Source: Pseudomonadota bacterium (GTDB lineage: Bacteria; Pseudomonadota; Gammaproteobacteria; Steroidobacterales; Steroidobacteraceae). From it: 7,661 bases of DNA. Under the pieces are notes generated by a model. That model saw only the letters and a list, made by a program, of their open reading frames with translations. It made no database searches and was not told the origin of the DNA. The stretch lies in NCBI GenBank assembly GCA_023457495.1, contig JAEWLQ010000073.1, forward strand, positions 1 to 7,661. Direction: 5' to 3'. Positions 1 through 5,851 of this stretch are shown piece after piece (position 1 is the stretch's first letter; every line of letters begins with the position of its first letter). The position numbers and the translations under genes are program-made.

Positions 1-1
1 G

Positions 2-29
2 GCGGCGCCATTCGGATCAATGGCGCCGC
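2..29 (-). terminator. Candidate terminator hairpin after the minus-strand operon
   Basis: A perfect 11-bp inverted repeat (arms 2-12 and 19-29, GCGGCGCCATT and its complement) encloses a 6-base loop. It lies 21 bases past the stop codon of the small exported protein gene, where an intrinsic terminator for the operon would be expected. The T-tract that would confirm it falls beyond the left edge of the window, so it cannot be seen. It could also serve as a 3' end stabiliser, or as a shared element between converging genes. Confidence 0.5.
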
Positions 30-50
30 GACCAAGCCATCTATCCCTGA

Positions 51-557
51 TTAGTCGTCGCTGCGAGGCGTCTTGAGCTTCTCCAATTCCGCCTTGTTCT
101 CCTTAACAAAGCGGATATTCGCCGGATTCACGCTCGCGTCCCGCGCAACCTTCGCCGGATCCGCGCCCTGTTCCACCGCGAACTGCGCCATCGAAGCCTG
201 GAACAGCGCCATCGTGATGACCGCGAACTGCCGCGGCGTGAGCCCGGCGCCTTCGATCGCCTTGCGCGCCTCGGGCATCTTCCCGATCCGCGCCGCCATC
301 TGATCGAGCGACTCGTTGTCGCTGTCCTCATCGTCGTCGGAGTCTTCGTTCTCCTCGGCCTTCGGCAGCTTCGCCAGGTTCGCATTCGCCGCCGCGTATT
401 TGCGGATGTCCGCCATCGTCAGCGTGTACCGCGAAAGCTCGCGCAGGTCTGCATCGCCACCGCCGGCCGCCTGCGCCTGCTGCCCGAACAGCGCAGCCAC
501 GAGCGCAAACATCAGCGCCAGCAAACCGTTCCGCACGAATCGATTCTCAAAAGTCAT
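51..557 (-). CDS. Small exported protein of unknown function with acidic linker
   Basis: This encodes about 168 residues. Residues 1-30 form a Sec signal peptide (basic start, hydrophobic core at 11-25, probable cleavage after AQA at 28-30), so the protein is periplasmic or secreted. A helical segment (about 38-66) is followed by a very acidic low-complexity linker (68-83, nearly all D, E, N and S). A second helical part (84-165) contains a GLTPRQFAVITMALFQAS stretch and a PANIRFVKENKAELEKL tail. I recognise no catalytic motif or named domain. Three starts are possible: TTG at 578, ATG at 563 and ATG at 557. The last is preferred because GGAG at 567-570 sits 9 bases upstream, against only 3 for the ATG at 563. 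It follows the OmpA-domain gene by 17 bases and is surely co-transcribed with it, suggesting a shared envelope role; that role is inference. Confidence 0.8.
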   Translation of the reverse strand: MTFENRFVRNGLLALMFALVAALFGQQAQAAGGGDADLRELSRYTLTMADIRKYAAANANLAKLPKAEENEDSDDDEDSDNESLDQMAARIGKMPEARKAIEGAGLTPRQFAVITMALFQASMAQFAVEQGADPAKVARDASVNPANIRFVKENKAELEKLKTPRSDD

Positions 558-574
558 GACCATCTTCTCCAGAT

Positions 575-1813
575 TCAAATCTTCACCAGCTCGACACGAC
601 GATTCTGCTGCCGCCCTTCAGGCGAGTCGTTGGTCGTCGAAGGCTTGCTGGCCCCGAACCCCTTCGCCTGCAGCCGCGCTTCATCCACGCCAAACGTGGT
701 GATGAGGTACTGTCGCACCGCCGCCGCGCGCTTCTCGCTGAGCGACTGGTTAGTCGCCGCCGCGCCAACGTTATCCGTGTGCCCCTCGATCACGAGCTTG
801 AGATCCCCATGCTCCTTGAGCATCGTGCCGATCTCCTTGAGCGTCGGCGTCGACTCCGGCCGGATGCGATCGCTGCCCGTGTCGAACAGGATGCCCTGCG
901 TCGCCACGCGACCCTTCTCCGCCAGCGCGTCGTAGAGTTTCTTGCCGCCCGCCGCGATGCGCACGTTCGCGATCATGCGCGGCTGCTCCGCGGTCCAGCC
1001 GTTCATGTCGACGTAGATCTTGTTGCCGCGGCCGATATTGGCGTTCGGCGCGTTGAAGATGCGCTTCTCGTTCGCGTACGCCTTGACGTGTTTGCCGTCC
1101 ACCGAGATCGCGATGTGCACCACCCGGTCTTCGGTCTTCACGCCCGTGCCGAATTCGCCCTGGGCGTCGATCTGGCCGTCGCGCAGTCGACCGAAGTATT
1201 CGCCGAACTCCATGCGCGCGGCGGATTCATATTCCTTGCCGTCGAACGAGAGCGTCATGGCATTGCCATTGCCCGTGAGGTCGAACTCCATCGTGAAGCG
1301 CTCGGGCAGCGTCTCCGGCAGCGGAATGAAGAACTTGCCCTGCGCCGCGCGCAGCCAGCGCCCCTCGTTCCATTCGACGATCTCGATCTGGCCGCTGCGG
1401 AATTCGAAGCGGCGCGGGAAGTCGCCGACCTCGTCCTTCGAGAAGTCGTCGGCGAGCAGGATGCGATCGCCCGGCTTGAAGTCGTAGTTTGCCCACGCGC
1501 CCAGGCCGGGCTTGAGCGCGGCGGGCTGAGCGGACTTGCTACCTGGCGCCGGGCTATCCACGGTCGTGACTTCCTTGCCTTCCGCCTTGGCCTTTTCAAA
1601 ACACTCCGTATCGGTCGCCGCGCACTCGACCTTGTCGAGCGCGTCTTCCATGGCTTTGTCGGTCTTGCGGTCGACCCGCTGCTCGACCTTCTGCTCGAGC
1701 TTGTTCTTGAGCTTCTTCCCGAAGTCGCCGAACTGGGCGTGCGCCGGCATCTGCGCGGCGATCAGCGTAGACAAAAAGAAGAAGGGCACGAGCCAACGAC
1801 GCGTGCGGTGCAT
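575..1813 (-). CDS. Exported OmpA-domain peptidoglycan-binding protein
   Basis: This encodes 412 residues. A signal peptide (1-26, cleavage after AHA) is followed by a charged coiled-coil-like segment (31-62, rich in K, E, Q and R), a pair of cysteines (64 and 71) and a proline/alanine linker (85-105). Residues about 112-288 look like a beta-sandwich domain (alternating strands, DDFSKDEVGDFP opening, repeated W and G), similar in flavour to LamG/concanavalin-like domains; that assignment is tentative. Residues about 300-412 are a clear OmpA C-terminal domain: ILFDTGSDRI, GHTDNVG (344-350), LSEKRAAAV, and a GFGASKP...NRRVEL end. The family's diaminopimelate-contacting Asp and Arg correspond to D347 and R362, so peptidoglycan binding should be intact. 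There is no N-terminal 8-strand barrel, so it is probably periplasmic or loosely outer-membrane-associated. A strong GGAGGT at 1819-1824 sits 5 bases before ATG. It is the first gene of a two-gene operon. Confidence 0.92.
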   Translation of the reverse strand: MHRTRRWLVPFFFLSTLIAAQMPAHAQFGDFGKKLKNKLEQKVEQRVDRKTDKAMEDALDKVECAATDTECFEKAKAEGKEVTTVDSPAPGSKSAQPAALKPGLGAWANYDFKPGDRILLADDFSKDEVGDFPRRFEFRSGQIEIVEWNEGRWLRAAQGKFFIPLPETLPERFTMEFDLTGNGNAMTLSFDGKEYESAARMEFGEYFGRLRDGQIDAQGEFGTGVKTEDRVVHIAISVDGKHVKAYANEKRIFNAPNANIGRGNKIYVDMNGWTAEQPRMIANVRIAAGGKKLYDALAEKGRVATQGILFDTGSDRIRPESTPTLKEIGTMLKEHGDLKLVIEGHTDNVGAAATNQSLSEKRAAAVRQYLITTFGVDEARLQAKGFGASKPSTTNDSPEGRQQNRRVELVKI

Positions 1814-1818
1814 GCGAT

Positions 1819-1824
1819 ACCTCC
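1819..1824 (-). promoter_or_regulatory. Strong ribosome binding site of the OmpA-domain gene
   Basis: GGAGGT on the minus strand, 5 bases before the ATG at 1813, is a near-perfect Shine-Dalgarno match. It fixes the start and suggests high translation. Just upstream, the leader can fold: AGGCGC at 1837-1842 pairs with GCGCCT at 1851-1856. Confidence 0.75.
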
Positions 1825-2092
1825 GGAAAATGGAATAGGCGCTCGTAGCGGCGCCTCAGGCGCGAGATGAGACCATCGATGGGGGTGGCGACATAATGGA
1901 AAAATGTCTCAGTTTCAGAACTTGAGCCGGGTAGATCGGGGCGACACTTTTTCACAATTGGCGAGTTCGCCGGTTCGCGATACTTCGCGGGACGAAGTAA
2001 AGAATCTCGGCTTCCCGGCGACATCACCTTTCTGCGCAAACTCGATCTGAAGTAGCTGCGCGCGGGCAGAAAGCCGCGCTCGGTGATCGTAA
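1825..2092. other. Gene-free stretch with repeated GGCGACAY and small palindromes
   Basis: No open frame here looks like a protein. It must contain the promoter of the OmpA-domain operon, but no convincing -35/-10 pair stands out. GGCGACAT/C occurs three times in the same direction (1887-1894, 1940-1947, 2017-2024). Three short inverted repeats crowd 1960-1999: GGCGA/TCGCC (1960-1971), CGCGA/TCGCG (1976-1989) and TACTTCG/CGAAGTA (1981-1999), the last two overlapping. The stretch around 1890-1960 is more AT-rich than its surroundings. It may be the remnant of an insertion sequence or a REP-like repeat; no transposase frame is visible. Confidence 0.4.
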
Positions 2093-2300
2093 TCAGCGCG
2101 GCGAAAGCAATGGAATGGATTGCCTCCGGTTACGGCGATACACCTCGAAGTCACTGTCGAGTGTGACGATGGATGCATCGACATCGAGATCAGCCATTCG
2201 CACGAGACACGCATCCGCCAGGGACATGGGCGTCGACGCATAGCGCCTTCATCAGCGCACGCACCGCTTCCCGCTCGGCGCTCAGATCAAAGTCGAGCAT
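2093..2300 (-). pseudogene. Remnant of a VapC-like PIN-domain toxin, frameshifted and N-terminally deleted
   Basis: VapC toxins are PIN-domain ribonucleases that cut RNA until neutralised by a partner antitoxin. Here only the last part of one survives. Frame A from 2300 reads DFDLSAEREAVRALMK (to 2247). The match then continues in another frame from 2245: RYASTPMSLADACLVRMAD, then ASIVTLDSDFEVYRRN and RQSIPLLSPR, ending at TGA 2093-2095. One extra G in the AAGGCG run near 2246 explains the switch. The LADACLVRM and TLDSDF blocks carry the two C-terminal acidic residues typical of this PIN group. The N-terminal half, with the first catalytic Asp and the Glu, is missing, so no active toxin can be made. 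In-frame stops upstream in frame B (around 2249-2254) confirm the break. The call rests on recognising the conserved tail; the chance of it being a false match is small. Confidence 0.72.
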
Positions 2301-2350
2301 GAGTATCTTTCGCGTAGTTCCTTGGAAAGCTTGACCGTAACTACACGCAT
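2282..2350 (-). pseudogene. Remnant of the partner antitoxin (VapB/ribbon-helix-helix type)
   Basis: A 22-codon frame starts at ATG 2350-2348, preceded by a good GAGGA ribosome site 5 bases upstream. It begins MRVVTVKLSKELRER, the usual first strand and helix start of a ribbon-helix-helix DNA-binding antitoxin, which would repress its own operon and block the toxin. It then runs into unrelated residues and stops at 2284-2282, inside the toxin remnant. The antitoxin's remainder and the toxin's beginning seem to have been removed by one deletion joining the two near 2300. The short match makes this less certain than the toxin fragment, but position, strand and ribosome site all agree. Confidence 0.55.
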
Positions 2351-2490
2351 ACACATCCTCGGCGGTATTACCAATGTCGATAAATCGCATTACCGGCCGA
2401 AGGACGCGGTCACGCAGTAACAGCGGCATTCGCCGCAAAAATAGCTAAGTCCCTGATCAGGAAAGCCAACTGGCGGACCCGAGTGCCCCC
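2351..2490. other. Intergenic stretch upstream of the sigma operon
   Basis: No gene is visible. It holds a 5-bp hairpin (GCGGC 2423-2427, GCCGC 2432-2436) followed by A's rather than T's on the plus strand, and a perfect 10-bp palindrome CCTGATCAGG (2452-2461), 29 bases upstream of the proposed -35 element. The palindrome could be an operator but is short enough to arise by chance. Confidence 0.3.
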
Positions 2491-2520
2491 GAAATAACCT
2501 TTTCCCCTCCCCACCGTCCA
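2491..2520 (+). promoter_or_regulatory. Candidate ECF-type promoter of the sigma/anti-sigma/HEAT operon
   Basis: GAAATAACC (2491-2499) resembles the AAC-containing -35 element of ECF sigma promoters, and CGTCCA (2515-2520) the CGTC-type -10, with 15 bases between them. ECF sigma factors commonly transcribe their own operon, so autoregulation is likely if this is right. With this -10, transcription would begin at about 2525-2527, at or next to the GTG start codon. Confidence 0.5.
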
Positions 2521-2526
2521 AGTCCC

Positions 2527-3060
2527 GTGCTCACCCTTCTCAACCCCCGGGTTCAGCCGGACGCCTTCCAAACCGTCCTGAATGAACGAAGCAAGCGCTG
2601 GTACAACGCCTGCCTGCGCATCACCCGCGATGCCGATCTGGCCGCGGACGCGGTCCAGGAAGCGCTGCTCAAAGCCTGGGACCGCCGCAACGAATTCCGC
2701 GGCGACGCGGCCCTCGATAGCTGGATCCACCGCATCGCGCTCAACGCCGCGATCGACCTGACGCGCAAGCGCAAGCGTCGCGCCGAAGACGAGCTCCTCG
2801 ACGACGCCCACGAGGCCGCGCCCTCGGAGACGCCGGACCGCGAGTATTCCCAGGAAGCCCTCGGCCGCGACCTCTCGGTCGCGATGCAGCGGCTAACAAC
2901 CATGGAGCGGCAGGCCTTCCTGCTCAAACACGTCGAAGGCTGGAAGCTCGACGAGATCGCCGAAACCCTCCAGACCAACGTCAACAACGTGAAGAGCGTG
3001 CTGTTCCGCGGCATCCGCAAGCTGCGCGTCGACCTGCACGTATGGCGGAGCGAATCATGA
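2527..3060 (+). CDS. ECF-family RNA polymerase sigma factor
   Basis: This encodes 177 residues, the normal size for an extracytoplasmic-function sigma factor, which directs RNA polymerase to a small regulon when released from its anti-sigma factor. Sigma region 2 spans about 14-83, with DADLAADAVQEALLKAW (core binding, 35-51), FRGDAALDSWIHRIALNAA (-10 recognition) and a basic KRKRR end. An acidic linker (86-110) leads to region 4 at about 116-168, with LTTMERQAFLLKHVEGWKLDEIA and the recognition helix TNVNNVKSVLFRGIRKLR. No extra C-terminal domain is present. The start is GTG at 2527; no Shine-Dalgarno is visible (the upstream bases are pyrimidine-rich) and no better start is nearby, so the message may be leaderless. 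The stop overlaps the anti-sigma start (ATGA), implying coupled translation. It is first of four co-directional genes. Confidence 0.93.
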   Translation: MLTLLNPRVQPDAFQTVLNERSKRWYNACLRITRDADLAADAVQEALLKAWDRRNEFRGDAALDSWIHRIALNAAIDLTRKRKRRAEDELLDDAHEAAPSETPDREYSQEALGRDLSVAMQRLTTMERQAFLLKHVEGWKLDEIAETLQTNVNNVKSVLFRGIRKLRVDLHVWRSES

Positions 3061-3788
3061 TTACCGACGACGAACTGCTTCTCTACTACTACCGCGATGG
3101 GCTCGACGACGCCGACCGCGCGCGCATCGGCGCGGCGCTGGCCGCTCAGCCGGAGCTCGCGCAGCGGCTGCATCGCCTGGTCGGTCGGCTCGACGCGGTC
3201 GCGGCGACTCCGGAAGTGAACGTGCCGCTCGCAACCCAGCAGCGCTGGAAGGCGGCGCTCGAGCAGACGGCGGCGCAACGTCCAACTACTCAGAACCTGC
3301 GGCCGTTCCGCCCTTTCACTGACGCCCGCTGGCTCGCCGCCGCGGCAGCCGTGGTGGTGGCGGTGGTCTCGGTGTTCATGGTCATCGACTCCCCGCCGCC
3401 GGCCGCGCCGATCGCAAACGTCACGTCGCCGCCGGTGGAACCGCCCGCGGGCGCAGCCGAAACCTCCGCCTACGAGCGCGGCCTCAAGACGCACCTGGCC
3501 TCCACGGAGCGCCAGCTCGCCTCGCTCCCAAGCGCCACGCCCGAGGAACGCACGCGCCTCATCGAAACGATCATCGAGCAGAACCGCATCTACGCGCTGG
3601 CCGCGGAGCGCGCGGGCGAACCGCAGCTCGCGCGTGTGCTGCGCGCCTTCTCTCCGGTGCTCGAAAGCATGAAGTCCGAAGGCGGCGACGCCTCGGCCGA
3701 CGCCGACCAGCTCGCCTTCGAGATGCGAATCATGCAGGGCCGGCTCGGCGCCGCCACGGCCGCGAACACGCATTCCACCACTTTGTAG
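3057..3788 (+). CDS. Membrane-anchored anti-sigma factor (predicted)
   Basis: This encodes 243 residues from the ATG at 3057, chosen over ATG 3042 because GGAG at 3047-3050 lies 6 bases upstream and it makes an ATGA overlap with the sigma gene. The cytoplasmic part (1-90) begins ITDDELLLYYYRDGLDDADRAR, followed by helices (about 17-49 and 58-72), matching the size and place of an anti-sigma domain that grips the sigma factor. It has no HxxxCxxC zinc motif; the protein has no cysteine at all. A single membrane span lies at 92-110. The periplasmic part has a Pro/Ala-rich linker (112-135) and a long helical region (138-232). I infer the function from position and topology more than from residue matches. 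The periplasmic helices could be the sensor, or the site for cleavage or partner binding that releases the sigma factor. Confidence 0.75.
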   Translation: MITDDELLLYYYRDGLDDADRARIGAALAAQPELAQRLHRLVGRLDAVAATPEVNVPLATQQRWKAALEQTAAQRPTTQNLRPFRPFTDARWLAAAAAVVVAVVSVFMVIDSPPPAAPIANVTSPPVEPPAGAAETSAYERGLKTHLASTERQLASLPSATPEERTRLIETIIEQNRIYALAAERAGEPQLARVLRAFSPVLESMKSEGGDASADADQLAFEMRIMQGRLGAATAANTHSTTL

Positions 3789-3803
3789 TCAAAGGTAGTC
3801 CCC

Positions 3804-4718
3804 ATGAATCTCATCCGCACTTCGATCCTCGCGCTGCTCATGGCAGGCGCGGTGCACGCGCAAGCGGCCAAGGACGCTCCTCGCGCCGACCGGACGCCCA
3901 CCGAAGACGAACAGCTCTCGCTAGCCGCGCTGGAAGGCCTCATGGCGCAGCCGCCGGAGCGCGCGCTTCCCATCCTCAAGAAGGTGATGGCCGGTTCGCA
4001 ATCCACGGTCGTCAAGCGCCGCGCTCTCTTCGTGTTGAGCCAGGTGGACTCGCCGGAAGCGCGCGACATCCTCGTGCAGACGGCGCGCTCGCCGAACGCG
4101 GACCTTCGCGGCGAAGCGATCCGCGCAATCGGCATCGGCGGCAATCCGCAATCGCTCGACGCGTTGCAGGAGCTCTACAAGTCCGGCGACGCTGGCGTGA
4201 AGCGCGAGATCCTGCAGGCCTGGATGATCGCGGGCCGCAAGGAGCCGGTCTTCCAGGTTGCGCTCAACGCGAAGACGGAGGAGGAGGCCGCCGAGGCGAT
4301 CCGCACGCTGGGCGTGATGGGCGCGAAGGAGGAGCTGCGGAAGTTAGGCGAGAAGCCGACGGCGGCGCGTGGGCTGCTCGAGGCGTACGCGATCAGTGGC
4401 GACCTCCCGGCGTTGCGCAAGCTCGCCGATACCGCCACGGATCCGGCGGTGCGCGCCGACGCGGTGCGCCGCATCGGCATCATCCAGACCGACGAGGCGC
4501 GCAGCGCGCTGCGCGAGATCTACGTGAAAGCCACCGACGCGCAGGTCAAGGACGCCGCGCTACAGGGCATGCTGATCGGGCAGGACGACGAAGGCGTGCT
4601 CGCGCTCTATCGCGCCGCGAAGACCACCGACGAGAAACGCACGCTGCTGCGCATGTTGTCGATGATGGGCAGCGACGCCGCGCTGCAGGCGATCGATGCG
4701 CAACTGGAGAAGAAGTGA
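3804..4718 (+). CDS. Exported HEAT-repeat protein 1
   Basis: This encodes 304 residues. A signal peptide (1-19 or 1-22, AxA-type cleavage after VHA or AQA) sends it to the periplasm. The rest is almost wholly alpha-helical, with HEAT-type repeats of about 30 residues, recognisable from motifs near 71-79 (KRRALFVLS), 101-111 (LRGEAIRAIGI), 132-144, 160-173, 216-226 (VRADAVRRIGI), 248-260 and 278-289. Such solenoids are protein-binding scaffolds; no catalytic motif is seen and there is no cysteine in the mature chain. A ribosome site AAAGG (3791-3795) lies 8 bases before ATG. It starts 15 bases after the anti-sigma stop and its own stop overlaps the next start, so it belongs to the sigma operon. 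It may bind the anti-sigma periplasmic helices or a shared client; that is inference. Confidence 0.87.
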   Translation: MNLIRTSILALLMAGAVHAQAAKDAPRADRTPTEDEQLSLAALEGLMAQPPERALPILKKVMAGSQSTVVKRRALFVLSQVDSPEARDILVQTARSPNADLRGEAIRAIGIGGNPQSLDALQELYKSGDAGVKREILQAWMIAGRKEPVFQVALNAKTEEEAAEAIRTLGVMGAKEELRKLGEKPTAARGLLEAYAISGDLPALRKLADTATDPAVRADAVRRIGIIQTDEARSALREIYVKATDAQVKDAALQGMLIGQDDEGVLALYRAAKTTDEKRTLLRMLSMMGSDAALQAIDAQLEKK

Positions 4719-5713
4719 TGAACACCCGGATGCTTCGCGCCGCCGCGGCGGCCTGCGTAACGCTCGCCTTCGCGGTTCAGCTTCGCTCGGCCGATCTCGT
4801 GCTGCCGAAAGACGGATGGGTGAGCTGGGAAGTCGACGCGGTGGAAGACGCACCGGCCTGGTGTTGCTGGAAGACCTGGGACCAGAACGTCCCGGAGGGG
4901 GCGTCCTGCAACCTCGACCGCGACAACGGCAACTTCGGCAGCCGTGATCGCTCGACGACGGACAAGGCTCGTGTCTACGCGCGCCTCGCGGGCGGCAAGA
5001 TCGAGCGGGTGCGCGTGTTGTCGGCCTCGTGCCCGGTGCAGATCGCGACGCCGATTCAGAACATCGCCGCGACTACGGACGACAGTGCGCGCTGGCTGAT
5101 CGCGCTTTCGAAGGACGGTCATACCATGAGCGGCGATCCGCGCGAGAACGTGCTCGCCGGCCTCGCGATGCACCGCGGCGACATCGCGTACAACGAGCTG
5201 GTGGCCAGGGCTCGCAATGACGAATCGGTCGACACGCGCCAGAAGGCGGTGTTCTGGCTCGCGATGCTGCGCGGCACGGCGGGCGCCAAGGCCGTGACCG
5301 ATCTCATGTTCAACGACGAGGACGCCAGATTTCGCGAGCACGCGGCGTTTGCGGTCACGCAGTCGCGTTCGCCCACTATCGCGGCGGATCTCATCAAGCT
5401 GGGGAATACGGACAAGAGCGGCAACGTTCGCGGGCAGGCCTGGTTCTGGCTCGCGCATACCGGCGCCGCGGAATCGGAAGCCGCCATCACCGCGGCGCTC
5501 AAGAAGGATTCGGACCCGGATGTCCGGGAGAAGTCGATCTTCGCGCTCTCGCGGCTGCCGGATGAACGCGGCACTCGTGCGCTGATCATGGCCGCGGAGG
5601 ACAAGTCGCTTTCGAACGAGCAGCGCAAGCGCGCGGTGTTCTGGTTGGCGCAGTCGGAATCCAGGGACGCACAGATGTATCTGGAGAAAGTCCTGATGGG
5701 AAACAGGCGCTGA
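4718..5713 (+). CDS. Exported HEAT-repeat protein 2 with cysteine-rich N-terminal domain
   Basis: This encodes 331 residues from ATG 4718, whose A is the last base of the previous stop (TGATG). GGAG at 4706-4709 sits 8 bases upstream; the GTG at 4715 is a weaker alternative. A signal peptide covers about 1-25. Residues 26-118 form a separate, probably beta-rich domain with W34, W37, W48, W51, W54 and four cysteines (49-50 in CCWKTW, 64, 105), suited to disulfides or metal binding in the periplasm. From about 140 on come HEAT repeats at a strict 32-33-residue period, each with an R-x-x-A-x-F/W-x-L-A core: 177-182, 209-214, 241-246, 274-279, 306-311. The repeats differ from those of its neighbour, which lacks the aromatic FWLA core, so the pair are not simple recent duplicates. 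The role is unknown; last gene of the operon. Confidence 0.88.
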   Translation: MNTRMLRAAAAACVTLAFAVQLRSADLVLPKDGWVSWEVDAVEDAPAWCCWKTWDQNVPEGASCNLDRDNGNFGSRDRSTTDKARVYARLAGGKIERVRVLSASCPVQIATPIQNIAATTDDSARWLIALSKDGHTMSGDPRENVLAGLAMHRGDIAYNELVARARNDESVDTRQKAVFWLAMLRGTAGAKAVTDLMFNDEDARFREHAAFAVTQSRSPTIAADLIKLGNTDKSGNVRGQAWFWLAHTGAAESEAAITAALKKDSDPDVREKSIFALSRLPDERGTRALIMAAEDKSLSNEQRKRAVFWLAQSESRDAQMYLEKVLMGNRR

Positions 5714-5851
5714 CGGACACGGACGAGGGCTCGCCGATTCACCGACGGGCGTTCGCTGTCCCGTAATGGCTGAGACTGAGGGCGCTCTCCGACGCCCGGT
5801 GCCGAGCGGGTTGATCTAGAGTGCCGTGATGCGCACGGACGCGTTCATGTC
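5714..5851. other. Intergenic spacer between sigma operon and peptidase gene
   Basis: No gene is seen. Two weak stems occur: ACGGG/CCCGT (5745-5764) and GGGCG/CGCCC, just past 5780. Neither is followed by a T-run, so no clear terminator can be named. The spacer should carry the peptidase promoter, but I cannot identify it. Confidence 0.35.

Noticed and set aside
779..1870. 363-residue open frame on the plus strand opposite the OmpA-domain gene
   Set aside because: Composition is Arg/Ala/Leu/Val-rich with no domain, as expected of a mirror frame of a high-GC gene; the opposite strand has an unmistakable OmpA domain.
2120..2302. 60-residue plus-strand frame as a small gene
   Set aside because: It lies opposite the PIN-toxin remnant and its residues look like a shadow; the minus-strand match is far better.
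2423..2441. GCGGC/GCCGC hairpin next to a run of A's as a terminator
   Set aside because: On the plus strand the run is A not T; on the minus strand the T's precede the stem. It fits a terminator in neither direction.
2553..3773. 406-residue open frame on the minus strand across the sigma and anti-sigma genes
   Set aside because: Arg/Gly/His-rich low-complexity translation spanning two real genes; a shadow frame.
4607..5458. 283-residue minus-strand frame across the HEAT genes
   Set aside because: Arg-rich shadow with no motif; the plus-strand HEAT proteins have signal peptides, ribosome sites and periodic repeats.
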